Shown here: in pieces, positions 33,555 to 44,454 of the stretch
How positions within the stretch are numbered: the stretch's first letter is position 1
Layout: each line of letters begins with the position of its first letter
Assembly (NCBI RefSeq): GCF_002904295.1
Contig: NZ_PPHG01000014.1
Coordinates: 124,001-188,000 of the forward strand
DNA: 64,000 nt
Direction of reading: 5' to 3'
DNA from: Amycolatopsis sp. CA-128772
Lineage (GTDB): Bacteria > Actinomycetota > Actinomycetes > Mycobacteriales > Pseudonocardiaceae
Notes under the pieces: model-generated
Databases searched by the model: none
What the model was told of the DNA's origin: nothing
The model's input: the letters and a program-made list of their open reading frames with translations, nothing else
Position numbers and translations under genes: made by a program

Positions 33555-33589
33555 AAACGGGGCGCGCGGACCGGCCGCGCGCCCCGTTT
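33555..33589. terminator. Terminator downstream of secA
   Basis: A perfect 15-bp stem (AAACGGGGCGCGCGG and its complement) with a 5-base loop, bracketed by further pairing GATACGA/TCGTATC. It lies ten bases after the secA stop on the minus strand and can also stop transcription from the Rv3235-like gene. Confidence 0.9.
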
Positions 33590-33598
33590 CCGCTCGTA

Positions 33599-36484
<2,886 letters not shown>

Positions 36485-36628
36485 CCGGTCGACCTCACTA
36501 GCTGATCATGAGTGCGCCCAGGCCGGTCCCGGGCAGGTTCTCCCGCGGTGGCGGCCGTGTTCGGCGCCACCTTCCCACCCCCATCGTAGGGAACGCGGGC
36601 CGTCGTGTGCACACGCCGTACGTCCTGA

Positions 36629-36715
36629 GAACCTTATTCAGCCGTCGGCCGGCGCGAATGTCACGGAGGTGGACGGCCTGCGGTCCGTAGCGCCGGCCTG
36701 ACCGGAATAGGGTTC
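36629..36715 (-). repeat. 88-bp MITE-like element, copy 2 (87 bp)
   Basis: Inverted relative to copy 1 at 31454. Its termini are GAACCTTATTC and GAATAGGGTTC, flanked on both sides by TGA, a possible short target duplication. It lies between hpf and secA in the secA upstream region. Confidence 0.9.
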
Positions 36716-36725
36716 TGACATGCGG

Positions 36726-36755
36726 AGGGCCCGCACGCGAGCGCGTGCGGACCTT
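36726..36755 (-). terminator. Hairpin downstream of hpf
   Basis: GGCCCGCACGCG and CGCGTGCGGACC pair with one G-U wobble on the minus-strand transcript. It is 26 bases after the hpf stop, with no T tract. Confidence 0.6.
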
Positions 36756-36780
36756 CCGGCTGACCTCCTTTGTCCCCGGC

Positions 36781-37467
36781 TCAGCCGAGCCGGATGACGC
36801 CGTAGTCGAAGCCTTTCCGCCGGTAGACCACGCTGGGCCGGCCCGCTTCGGAGTCGTTGAAGAGGTAGAAGTCGTGGCCGACCAGCTCCATCTCGTAGAG
36901 AGCCTGGTCCACCGTCATGGGTTCGGCGGTGTGCTGCTTCTCGCGGACGACGCGGCCGGGCTGGTGACCCAGGTCGTCGTCGGCCCAGCTCTGCTGCTGG
37001 GGCAGGTGGAATTCTTCGGCACTCGCGAAGCCGTTCGGCTGCGGCTCGGCTTCGGGTGCGTCCAACACCGCGGTACGCGCGGCGGGACTGGCTGCGGCCG
37101 GGGATCCACCACCCGGCAGTGCCGAGGTCGCTTCGGCGACCGATTCCGGGCGGCTGCGCCCGTAGTGAACGCGCCGCCGGTCGTGTGTCCTCCGCAGCCG
37201 GTTTTCGAGCTTCGTGACTGCGGAATCGAGCGCCGCGTAGAAGTCGGCGGCACACGCTTCGGCGCGTACGGCCGGGCCTCGCCCCTTTCCGGTGATCTCG
37301 ACGCGCTGGCAGCTCTTGGCCTGGCGCCGGTTGGGTTCGTGGAACAGTTCCACGTCGTACCGGATGACTTTCCTGTCGTAGCGCTCGAGGCGGGCCAGCT
37401 TTTCGCTGACAAGTGCCCGGTAGTGGTCGGGCACCTCCACGTTGCGGCCCTTAACGACGATGTCCAT
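36781..37467 (-). CDS. hpf: Long-form ribosome hibernation promoting factor
   Basis: A 228-residue long HPF that dimerises or stabilises idle ribosomes. The N-terminal S30AE domain (MDIVVKGRNVEVPDHYRALV, to about 105) binds the 30S subunit. A Pro/Ala-rich linker (110-165) leads to the C-terminal dimerisation domain with MTVDQALYEMELVGHDFYLF and VVYRRKGFDYGVIRL. ATG at 37467 has GGAGGT at five bases. The upstream region is long (700 bp to comF) and holds a short open frame with a strong ribosome site at 37611-37637. Confidence 0.95.
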   Translation of the reverse strand: MDIVVKGRNVEVPDHYRALVSEKLARLERYDRKVIRYDVELFHEPNRRQAKSCQRVEITGKGRGPAVRAEACAADFYAALDSAVTKLENRLRRTHDRRRVHYGRSRPESVAEATSALPGGGSPAAASPAARTAVLDAPEAEPQPNGFASAEEFHLPQQQSWADDDLGHQPGRVVREKQHTAEPMTVDQALYEMELVGHDFYLFNDSEAGRPSVVYRRKGFDYGVIRLG

Positions 37468-38173
37468 ACACGACCTCCCTCGCTGAGATGACTGCGAGCT
37501 GTTGTGTTCACACACGGCGCCGGTATTGCGGGGACGTAAGCCCGGATCGCGGGCTGAGAAGGAACTCGGAAACGGTGGACGACGTCTCGTTCCGGTGACC
37601 GAGCGCGGACTCAGCGCACCTCCGGCGCCAGGGACATGGGCTCGTCACCTCCCTGCCTGCGGGGATTGCTGATTGCGGAGCACGTTAGCTTCCTCACGCC
37701 CGTTACAACAGCCCCCGAGCCGGGGGATGTCAGGGGATGGGACTCCGTCACCCCGCGCAGTGATCGCGAAGCAGGCACCGCAAAACACCCGCTGGTCGGA
37801 CGCGGCGCGATCACCGTGCTTTCACACGGACGGCGCATCGTCGATCGACAGTGGACGCCGAGGGTGACAGCCCGATCCCCCGCAGCCGCCACTCCGGTGG
37901 AGTGGCGCGGCAGCCGAGTGATCGTGATCGACACCCTCATGCCCGGACAACGGGCACCGGTCCGTTCGCGTTCCCGGCCGACGTCACTCGTGTAGGTGAT
38001 GCAAGCTCACCCGGGCGCGCGGGGTGCGGGATTTTGCGAGGTTTTGCGCGCCCGACCTGGGCGGTGGGTGTTTTCCGCGGAACCGGTACCGATGTTTTTG
38101 CGCCGGCGCCGTGCGCTTTTCCCGTCCGGGGGCCACAGTGTGGGTATGGATCACGCCTTCTCCGGTCTCCGGT
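37468..38173. other. Long intergenic region upstream of hpf
   Basis: 706 bp between hpf and comF, both on the minus strand. It contains the eight-codon frame at 37611-37637. Apart from that I see no gene with normal codon bias and no strong hairpin. The rest probably holds the hpf promoter and leader. Confidence 0.5.
37611..37637 (-). other. Eight-codon upstream ORF before hpf
   Basis: Encodes MSLAPEVR followed by TGA. Its ATG has GGAGGT at 37645-37650, a ribosome site at least as good as that of hpf itself. It ends 143 bases before the hpf start. It could be a leader peptide influencing hpf expression, or chance. Confidence 0.35.
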
Positions 38174-39049
38174 TCAGCCGGCTGCGAGCAGGGTCAGGAC
38201 GGCGGAGACCGTAAAGCCCTCCGCCTGAAGCGCCCGGGCGCAGGCGGCCGCGGTGGCTCCGGTGGTGACCACGTCGTCCAGCACCACGATCGGAACCCCC
38301 GGAGGCGGCCGCCCGGCCTCCCGAAACCGAAGACGGCCGGCGAGGTTGGCGATGCGCTGGTCGCGGCTCAGGCCGACCGCGTCGCGGACACCGCCGGTGA
38401 GTTCCAGGGCCGGGGCGACGGTCGCCTTGATGCCGTGGGTGGCCAGGATGTTCGCCGCCGCGTGGGCCAGGCGCTCGACGTGGGGGCCGCCTCGCACGCG
38501 CGCCGCCGATCGCCGGCTGGGGGCGGGAACCAGGCACAGGGCCCGGGGTGGGGTGGTGGGCGCCGGCCGCGCTTGCGGATGGCCGACGGCTGGAACCTGC
38601 GCTGCCGAGTGGCTGCTGGGCAGCGGGGGCGGGATGGCGGGCTCGACCCGAACCTGCCCTGCCGGAGCCGGGCAGCCGGCCGAAATCGGGGGCGCCGCCC
38701 GAATCCTCGCCGCCGACCGGGGGCCGGTCACCCGGGGCGAAACTTCCGCCGGCGGTCCCCCGCCGACCACCACCCCCAGCGGCAGCTCCACCAAAGCCTC
38801 CGCCAGCACCCGCCCCAACGACGGCGCCAGATCCCGCCGCCCTCGCTCCTTGTACGCGATCAGCAACTTCCGCCCCACCCCGCGGTACCGGGACAACGCG
38901 AACACCCGCACCAATCCCACCGTCGGCGCGCGCACCACCTCCCGGGCCGCGCCCCACACTCCCTCGCAGCTCGCACAACACGGCTCCCCGCGCGCTCCGC
39001 ACGCCGCGCAGCGCCCCGGGATCAGCAGGTCGATCAGTCTCTTCAGCAC
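38174..39049 (-). CDS. comF: ComF family phosphoribosyltransferase-like protein with a long insert
   Basis: A 291-residue ComF-type protein (DNA uptake/recombination-linked family, also called DprA-associated). The zinc finger CAACGARGEPCCASC opens the protein. ALSRYRGVGRKLLIAYKERG follows near 52. The PRPP loop VVLDDVVTTGATAAACARAL is at the C-terminus. Between LGVVVGGG and LCLVPAPSRRSAARVRGG about 75 residues of Pro/Ala-rich, low-complexity sequence (roughly 105-180) are inserted, making it longer than usual. GTG at 39049 is preferred because the upstream extension lacks a family counterpart. Position between hpf and lpqB is conserved. Confidence 0.85.
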   Translation of the reverse strand: MLKRLIDLLIPGRCAACGARGEPCCASCEGVWGAAREVVRAPTVGLVRVFALSRYRGVGRKLLIAYKERGRRDLAPSLGRVLAEALVELPLGVVVGGGPPAEVSPRVTGPRSAARIRAAPPISAGCPAPAGQVRVEPAIPPPLPSSHSAAQVPAVGHPQARPAPTTPPRALCLVPAPSRRSAARVRGGPHVERLAHAAANILATHGIKATVAPALELTGGVRDAVGLSRDQRIANLAGRLRFREAGRPPPGVPIVVLDDVVTTGATAAACARALQAEGFTVSAVLTLLAAG

Positions 39050-39116
39050 ACGGACAGTGTCACGACCGGCACCGACAGTTTCCGCCGCCCGGCCGTCACT
39101 CACCCGAGTGAAAAGA

Positions 39117-40889
39117 TCAGCCCGGGTAGAAGGGGTCCGCGTCCTTCATCGTGTGGCTCTGCGGGCGCCACACCTCGCCCAGCACCGACGCCGTCCACAG
39201 GCCGTTCGCGTCCGCCACCACGATCGGACGGCTCGGCGCCGCCGTCACGCCGTGGACCGTGGGGGTGAGGTTGCTGCTGTTGAACGCGTCCATGCGCTGG
39301 CCGTCGACCGTCACCCGGACCACCGGCTGGGACGGCGACTTCGTCACCGCGACCAGGCCGTCCTGGGCGACCCAGTCCACGTCGACCACGTCCGCCAGCT
39401 CGTGCTGCTGGAGGTGGCGGGGCTCGCGCAGGGACACCGAATCGCCGTTGACGACCACCGAGGCCACCCACAACTCGCCCTTGATCACCGCCGCCACGCG
39501 GGCGCCGTCGCGGGAGAACCGCAGCTCCGTCACGCCGCCCTGCTGCACCAGGTCCGTCGCGTTGACCTGCAGGGCCGTCCAGTGGCCGTTCGGGTCGAGG
39601 ACCATGCGACAGACCGTCAGCTCGTCGATCACCGTCCACACCTCGCCGGTGGCCGGGCGCCACGTCGGGCGGGTCAGGGAACTGCCGGCGAGGGTGGTCA
39701 GGGCCAGGTCGTGGCCGAGGTCGCCGATCCGCAGGCGCACGCCGCCGTCGCTGCGTTCGACCACCGCCAGGCGCTTGCCGTCGATCGACTGGGCCGCGTT
39801 CACCACGTCGTACCCGCCGTTGCCCGCCGGGCCGGGGACCGGAGCGCCGTCGCCGAGGGAGCGGACCCGCCCGCCCACCGTCATCAGGCCCAGGAGCTCC
39901 TGCCCGATCGACAGCGACGCGCCGTACGCGGGCAGCTCGTTCAGGCGCCAGTCCGGGTGGTTCGGCACCAGCGGGGCGCCGTCGGCCAGGATGCGGATCC
40001 GCGCCGACGTCACGTACTGCAGCGACAGCACGATCTGCGCGGCGATCAGGTGCCGGATGTCGTCCGGCACCCCGGTGAGCCCGGTCAGCGGCACCACCAG
40101 CGTCCCGTCGTCGAGGCTCTTGACGTTGGTGTCGATCTCGATCGGCTCGCCGAGCAGGTTCTTCACCGCGCCGGCCAGGCTCGTCGACGGCCCGCTGACC
40201 AGCAGGTCCATCACCCGCCCCGGCAGCCCGGACTGCGGTTTCGCGACGACGTACCGCCGATCCGGGACGAAGGTGTTCGACGACTCCGAGTAGAAGCTCA
40301 CCGGCACCGGCGTGTAGTTCTCGCTGAAGTCGGACTCGGTCGCGTACAGGTCGGGGGGCGGGTCGACGATCCGCCACTGGCCGCTCGCCTGCTTGCGCAC
40401 CTTCACCTGGAGCAACGCCGCGCTGTGGTCCGGCACGAACGCGCTGTTCTGGTCCAGCGTGCCGATGTCGACCCCGCGCACGTTGACGACCTGGGTGTTC
40501 GGGTCGGGCGGCGGGTTCGTGTCGTAGACCGTGCCGAAGGTGTCCTGGATGATCGTCAGGCTGCGGCTCGGCCGCCAGGCCGCCCGCCCCGGCTCGTCGA
40601 GGTAGGCGCGGGCGGCGGCGTTGTTCTGGCCCGGCTTGAGCGTCGCCCCGACGAAGGCGCGCACGAGCGACAGCGGATCGATGCCCGGCTGCGGCTCCGG
40701 CACGACATCACCGGAGCTCTGGCCCTGGCGCTCGCCGGGGACCACCTGCGGCTGCGATTCCAACGGCACGTTCGCGCACCCGGCGAGCAGCACCAGACAC
40801 AAGACCGAAAGAAGAACGCGTGACAACCGGGGCTGCGCCCCGGGCCGGGGGCCTCGCCACCCGGACCCCCGAAAAGCGTCGCGTTTCAC
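39117..40889 (-). CDS. lpqB: LpqB lipoprotein of the MtrAB three-component system
   Basis: A 590-residue membrane-anchored lipoprotein, partner of sensor kinase MtrB. The lipobox LAGC places the lipidated Cys at residue 38. A GerMN domain (about 200-320, including VNVKSLDDGTLVVPLTG-like strands) and a C-terminal beta-propeller region follow. The GTG at 40889 overlaps the mtrB stop (GTGA), so translation is coupled. Residues 6-24, between this start and the hydrophobic signal core LSRVLLSVLCLVLL, are encoded by copy C of the palindromic element read on its opposite strand. This leaves an unusually long Arg/Gly/Pro n-region in the signal peptide. Confidence 0.93.
   Translation of the reverse strand: MKRDAFRGSGWRGPRPGAQPRLSRVLLSVLCLVLLAGCANVPLESQPQVVPGERQGQSSGDVVPEPQPGIDPLSLVRAFVGATLKPGQNNAAARAYLDEPGRAAWRPSRSLTIIQDTFGTVYDTNPPPDPNTQVVNVRGVDIGTLDQNSAFVPDHSAALLQVKVRKQASGQWRIVDPPPDLYATESDFSENYTPVPVSFYSESSNTFVPDRRYVVAKPQSGLPGRVMDLLVSGPSTSLAGAVKNLLGEPIEIDTNVKSLDDGTLVVPLTGLTGVPDDIRHLIAAQIVLSLQYVTSARIRILADGAPLVPNHPDWRLNELPAYGASLSIGQELLGLMTVGGRVRSLGDGAPVPGPAGNGGYDVVNAAQSIDGKRLAVVERSDGGVRLRIGDLGHDLALTTLAGSSLTRPTWRPATGEVWTVIDELTVCRMVLDPNGHWTALQVNATDLVQQGGVTELRFSRDGARVAAVIKGELWVASVVVNGDSVSLREPRHLQQHELADVVDVDWVAQDGLVAVTKSPSQPVVRVTVDGQRMDAFNSSNLTPTVHGVTAAPSRPIVVADANGLWTASVLGEVWRPQSHTMKDADPFYPG
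40820..40874 (+). repeat. Coding palindromic element, copy C
   Basis: 55 bp from GTGACAACCGGGGC to CCCCCGAAAA with the same two hairpins as copies A and B. Here the host gene lies on the opposite strand, so the element is translated as FRGSGWRGPRPGAQPR in the LpqB leader instead of VTSGA-type sequence. Confidence 0.85.
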
Positions 40890-42610
40890 TGACCGATTCC
40901 TTCACGTTCCGCAAAGATCGCCTCCGGCGCCGGCGTGACGTCGATGATGCCCAGCGGCACCTCGGCCGCGAAGCGGTCCGGCGGCGGCAGGGTCAGCGGC
41001 GGGTCGCCGGCCGGCACGTCCTGGCTGCGCGGCAGCAGGAGGCGGAAGCAGGCGCCGTGGCCGGGCTCGCCCCACGCGTCGAGCTCGCCGCCGTGCAGCC
41101 GCGCGTCCTCCTGGCTGATGGCCAGGCCGAGGCCGGTGCCGCCGGTGCGGCGGTTGCGGGACGGGTCGGCGCGCCAGAACCGGTTGAACACCAGGCCCGC
41201 CTCGCCGGGCCGCAGGCCGACGCCGTGGTCCCGGACCGTGATCGCGACGGTGGTTTCGTCCGCCCCCACGGTCAGCACCACCGGCTTGCCCTCGCTGTGG
41301 TCGACCGCGTTGGCCAGCAGGTTGCGCAGGATCCGCTCGACGCGCCGGGCGTCGACCTCGGCGATCACCTCGTCCTCGGGCAGCACGAGCTCGACCGAGG
41401 AACCGGCGTTGCCGGCGATCACCCGCACCTGCTCGACCGCGCGGGTGGCGATCGGGCGGACGTCGATGAACTCCGCGGCCAGCTCCTCGACCCCGGCGTC
41501 GAGGCGGCTGATCTCCAGCAGGTCGCCGAGCAGCGCTTCGAACCGGTCGAGCTCGTCGACCAGCAGCTCGGTCGACCGGGCGAGCCCGGCCGGGAACTGC
41601 TCGCGGGACGCGTGCAGCACGTCCGCGGCCATCCGGACGGTGGTCAGCGGGGTGCGCAGCTCGTGCGAGACGTCGGAGGTGAACCGGCGCTGCAGGCCGC
41701 CGAACTCCTCGAGCTGGCGGATCTGGCGCTGGATGCTGGCGGCCATCTCGTTGTAGGACACCGCGAGCTTCGCCAGGTCGTCCTCGCCGAGCACGGCGAG
41801 CCGCTGGTCGAGGTCGCCGCCGGCGAACTGCTCGGCCGCCGCCGCGGCCTGGCGGACCGGCCGCACCACCTGCCGCGTCACCAGGTTCGTGATGCCCGCC
41901 AGCAGGAGCAGCAGCACGAGCCCGCCGACCAGCAGCGTGTTCTGCACGGTCGACACCGTGTTCTGCTCGGTCGTCAGCGGGAACAGCAGGTACAGCTGCA
42001 GCGGGCTGGCCACGGTGTTCAGCGGCGTGCCGACGATCAGGTACGTCGTGCGGCCGCCGCCGGCGTCGGTGACGGTGTGCTCGAGCCAGCTCGTCTGGTC
42101 GGCTTCGACGAACTGGCGCAGCCGCGGCGGGACGTTCTCGAACGGGCCCGCCGACGACGGGTCGCTGCCGGCCTGGTCGCGGCCGCCGCTGGCGAGCACC
42201 GGGACGAACGTGCCCGCCGCCGAACCGGCCGCGTCCTGGCTGGTCGGCGTGATCGCGATCTTCTTCAGCGCGTTCTCGAGCCGGTTCTTCAGCGCGTCGG
42301 CGTTCTCGGCGCCGAGGCCGACGAGCTCACCCGCGGCCGTCTCGGCCGCTGCGCGGGTCTGCGCGATCGCCGCGTCACGCTTGGTGTCGAGCAGCCGTTC
42401 GGTGATCTGGTTCTGCAGCACCATGCCCAGCACGAAGACCACGGCCGACGACAGCGCCAGCGTCGACACCGTGACGCGGAACTGCAGCGAGTGCTTCCAC
42501 AGCTCGTTGAACGCGACCGCCCGGCGGCGCGCGAAAACGACGACACGCCGGAGCAGGCGTGCCGTCGAACGCGCGAACGCGGGCAGCCGTCTGCCGCTCG
42601 CGGGAGTCAT
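40886..42610 (-). CDS. mtrB: Sensor histidine kinase MtrB
   Basis: A 574-residue membrane kinase controlling cell division and cell-wall genes with MtrA. The first transmembrane helix VTVSTLALSSAVVFVLGMVL (near 45-65) and the second LLVGGLVLLLLLAGI (near 240) enclose an extracellular sensor domain. HAMP, the H box FTSDVSHELRTPLTTVRM, N box RILRNLLANAVDHSEG and G boxes DHGVGL and GGTGLGLAI follow. ATG at 42610 is seven bases after mtrA, giving a longer cytosolic N-terminus rich in Arg. Operon mtrA-mtrB-lpqB. Confidence 0.96.
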   Translation of the reverse strand: MTPASGRRLPAFARSTARLLRRVVVFARRRAVAFNELWKHSLQFRVTVSTLALSSAVVFVLGMVLQNQITERLLDTKRDAAIAQTRAAAETAAGELVGLGAENADALKNRLENALKKIAITPTSQDAAGSAAGTFVPVLASGGRDQAGSDPSSAGPFENVPPRLRQFVEADQTSWLEHTVTDAGGGRTTYLIVGTPLNTVASPLQLYLLFPLTTEQNTVSTVQNTLLVGGLVLLLLLAGITNLVTRQVVRPVRQAAAAAEQFAGGDLDQRLAVLGEDDLAKLAVSYNEMAASIQRQIRQLEEFGGLQRRFTSDVSHELRTPLTTVRMAADVLHASREQFPAGLARSTELLVDELDRFEALLGDLLEISRLDAGVEELAAEFIDVRPIATRAVEQVRVIAGNAGSSVELVLPEDEVIAEVDARRVERILRNLLANAVDHSEGKPVVLTVGADETTVAITVRDHGVGLRPGEAGLVFNRFWRADPSRNRRTGGTGLGLAISQEDARLHGGELDAWGEPGHGACFRLLLPRSQDVPAGDPPLTLPPPDRFAAEVPLGIIDVTPAPEAIFAEREGIGQ

Positions 42611-42617
42611 CGACCCA

Positions 42618-43301
42618 TCACGGCGGGCCGGCCTTGTACCCGACACCGCGAACGGTCAACACCACCTCGGGGTGTTCCGGGTCCTTCTCGACCTTGGACC
42701 GCAGGCGCTGGACGTGCACGTTCACCAGCCGGGTGTCGGCCGCGTGGCGGTAGCCCCAGACCTGCTCCAGCAGCACCTCGCGGGTGAACACCTGGCGCGG
42801 CTTGCGGGCCAGCGCCACCAGCAGGTCGAACTCCAGCGGGGTCAGCGGGATGGCCTTGCCCTCGCGGGTGACCTCGTGGCCCGGCACGTCGATCGCCAGG
42901 TCGCCGATGGTGAGCGACTCCGCCGGCTCGGCCTCGGTGCGGCGCATCCGGGCCCGCACCCGCGCGACCAGCTCCTTCGGCTTGAACGGCTTGACGACGT
43001 AGTCGTCCGCGCCGGACTCCAGGCCGAGGACGATGTCCACGGTGTCGCTCTTCGCGGTGAGCATGACGATCGGCACCCCGGACTCGCCGCGGATCGCCTT
43101 GCAGACGTCGATCCCGTTCATCCCGGGCAGCATCAGGTCGAGGAGGACGAGGTCGGGTTTCAGCTCACGCAACGCGGGCAGCGCGCGCGAGCCGTCGGCG
43201 ACCACGGCCGTGTCGAACCCCTCCCCGCGGAGCACGATGGTGAGCATCTCCGCGAGTGCGGGGTCGTCGTCGACCACGAGAACACGTGCCTTCATGTCCA
43301 C
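42618..43301 (-). CDS. mtrA: Response regulator MtrA
   Basis: A 227-residue OmpR/PhoB-type regulator nearly identical in layout to mycobacterial MtrA. The receiver domain has the acidic pocket VVDDDP, phosphoacceptor Asp in LVLLDLMLPGMNG (near 56) and Lys in VVKPFKPKEL. The winged helix has LTPLEFDLLVALARKPRQVF and DTRLVNVHVQRLRSKVE. GTG at 43301 gives the family start MDMKARVLVV; ATG at 43295 is an alternative. Upstream, tmk is not adjacent as it is in mycobacteria; an accessory insertion follows instead. Confidence 0.97.
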   Translation of the reverse strand: MDMKARVLVVDDDPALAEMLTIVLRGEGFDTAVVADGSRALPALRELKPDLVLLDLMLPGMNGIDVCKAIRGESGVPIVMLTAKSDTVDIVLGLESGADDYVVKPFKPKELVARVRARMRRTEAEPAESLTIGDLAIDVPGHEVTREGKAIPLTPLEFDLLVALARKPRQVFTREVLLEQVWGYRHAADTRLVNVHVQRLRSKVEKDPEHPEVVLTVRGVGYKAGPP

Positions 43302-43416
43302 ATATTCGCACTAGTTCCGGCGCCCGTACGCACGACCCGCGTGTTTGACCACCAGAAAGATCAAGATCGCCGCCTCCTCCTGCTCCATCCGGGTGCCGGT
43401 GGACGGTCCGCGAGGG

Positions 43417-43459
43417 CCGCGCCGGGGGCTGGGAGTCCCCTCGGCGCGGCCCTCGCGGA
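43417..43459. other. Strong orphan hairpin upstream of mtrA
   Basis: A perfect 17-bp stem (left arm TCCGCGAGGGCCGCGCC) whose loop contains a second GGGG/CCCC pairing. It sits between two divergent genes, so it ends neither; it may belong to an mtrA leader or an unannotated small RNA. Confidence 0.55.
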
Positions 43460-43551
43460 CCTGCGGGAGAAAGGTTCGGGGAAGGGCCGGGGCCGGCGTC
43501 ATCGGGGGCTCCCGGAGAACGACTGGCGGAATGCCGGGACGGTAGGTGAAA

Positions 43552-43587
43552 GTTGCGCAGTGCGAGACGCCGTGCCTCTTGCGCAAC
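43552..43587. promoter_or_regulatory. Putative IclR operator (inverted GTTGCGCA half-sites)
   Basis: GTTGCGCA at 43552-43559 and TGCGCAAC at 43580-43587 are exact inverted 8-mers. A third GTTGCGC (43661-43667) overlaps the transcription start region of the gene, next to GATACT at 43655-43660, a possible -10 box only 8 bases before the ATG. Confidence 0.5.
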
Positions 43588-43668
43588 AATCCGGGTCCGG
43601 GGGTGTCCTCGTCAAGAGATTCGCCCACTCAGCCGATAGGAAGTCCACGAAACGGATACTGTTGCGCT

Positions 43669-44454
43669 ATGCGGAACCAGGACCCGGGCAACGCAACTCA
43701 GAGCCAGGTGCAGTCGGTCGACCGGGCCATCAGCGTGCTGGAACTGCTCGCGCGCAACGGCGAAACCGGCATCACCGAGATCGCGGGCGAACTGGGCGTC
43801 CACAAGTCGACGGCGTCGCGGCTGCTCAGCGTCCTGGAGACGAGAGGGCTGGTCGAGCAGCTCGGCGAACGCGGGAAGTACGCCATCGGGTTCGGCGTCG
43901 TCCGGCTGGCCGGCGCCGCGACCGGGCGGATGGACCTGGCGAAACTGGGCCGGGCCAGCTGCCTGGCGCTGGCCGGGGAACTGGGCGAGACGGTCAACAT
44001 CGCCATCGCCGACGACGGCGTGGCCATCAACATCAGCCAGGCCCGCGGCTCGGCCGCGATCACCACGCAGAACTGGACGGGCCAGCGGACGCCGCTGCAC
44101 GCGACCTCCAGCGGCAAGATCCTTCTGGCGTACATGGGCGAACCCGAGCGCAAGCGGGTGCTGAAGCGGAAGCTGGAGCAGTACACCCCGCGCACGACGG
44201 TCGAGCCGGAGGAGCTGCTGACCGAGCTGGACCGGGTGGTCGAAGACGGCTACGCGGCCTGCTACGAGGAACTCGAACTCGGCATGCACGCCGTCGCCGT
44301 GCCGATCCACGGCCCGGGCGGGGACGTCGTCGCCGCGATGAGCGCTTCCGGGCCGTCGTACCGGCTTTCGAAGCAGCGCGTGAAGCAGATCGTGAAGCCG
44401 ATGGCCGAAGCGGCGGACGAGCTTTCCGCGCAGCTGGGGTACTTCCGGGACTAG
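43669..44454 (+). CDS. IclR family transcriptional regulator
   Basis: A 261-residue regulator. The winged helix (QSVDRAISVLELLARNGETG, then LGVHKSTASRLLSVLETRGL) precedes the IclR effector domain with GETVNIAIADDGVAINIS, TPLHATSSGKILLAYM and DGYAACYEELELGMHAVAVPI. The effector is unknown; family members sense small acids, sugars or aromatics. The ATG at 43669 lies 8 bases after GATACT, so the mRNA is probably leaderless. Inverted GTTGCGCA boxes upstream suggest autoregulation, and a related GTTGC-N7-GCAAC lies before the oxidase gene at 45960-45976. Stop overlaps the WYL gene stop. Confidence 0.92.
   Translation: MRNQDPGNATQSQVQSVDRAISVLELLARNGETGITEIAGELGVHKSTASRLLSVLETRGLVEQLGERGKYAIGFGVVRLAGAATGRMDLAKLGRASCLALAGELGETVNIAIADDGVAINISQARGSAAITTQNWTGQRTPLHATSSGKILLAYMGEPERKRVLKRKLEQYTPRTTVEPEELLTELDRVVEDGYAACYEELELGMHAVAVPIHGPGGDVVAAMSASGPSYRLSKQRVKQIVKPMAEAADELSAQLGYFRD

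Larger units (their letters stand above)
43302..43668. other. Divergent region between mtrA and the IclR-type gene
   Basis: 367 bp with a very strong hairpin (43417-43459) and inverted GTTGCGCA sites (43552-43587). A 25-codon frame on the minus strand (43388-43311) lacks a ribosome site and is not called. Confidence 0.6.

Noticed and set aside
37996..38214. 72-codon plus-strand gene upstream of comF
   Set aside because: Arg-rich, no family resemblance and no ribosome site; likely chance in GC-rich DNA.
43311..43388. 25-residue small protein (MEQEEAAILIFL...) upstream of mtrA
   Set aside because: No ribosome site and no recognised homologue; it may simply be part of the mtrA leader.
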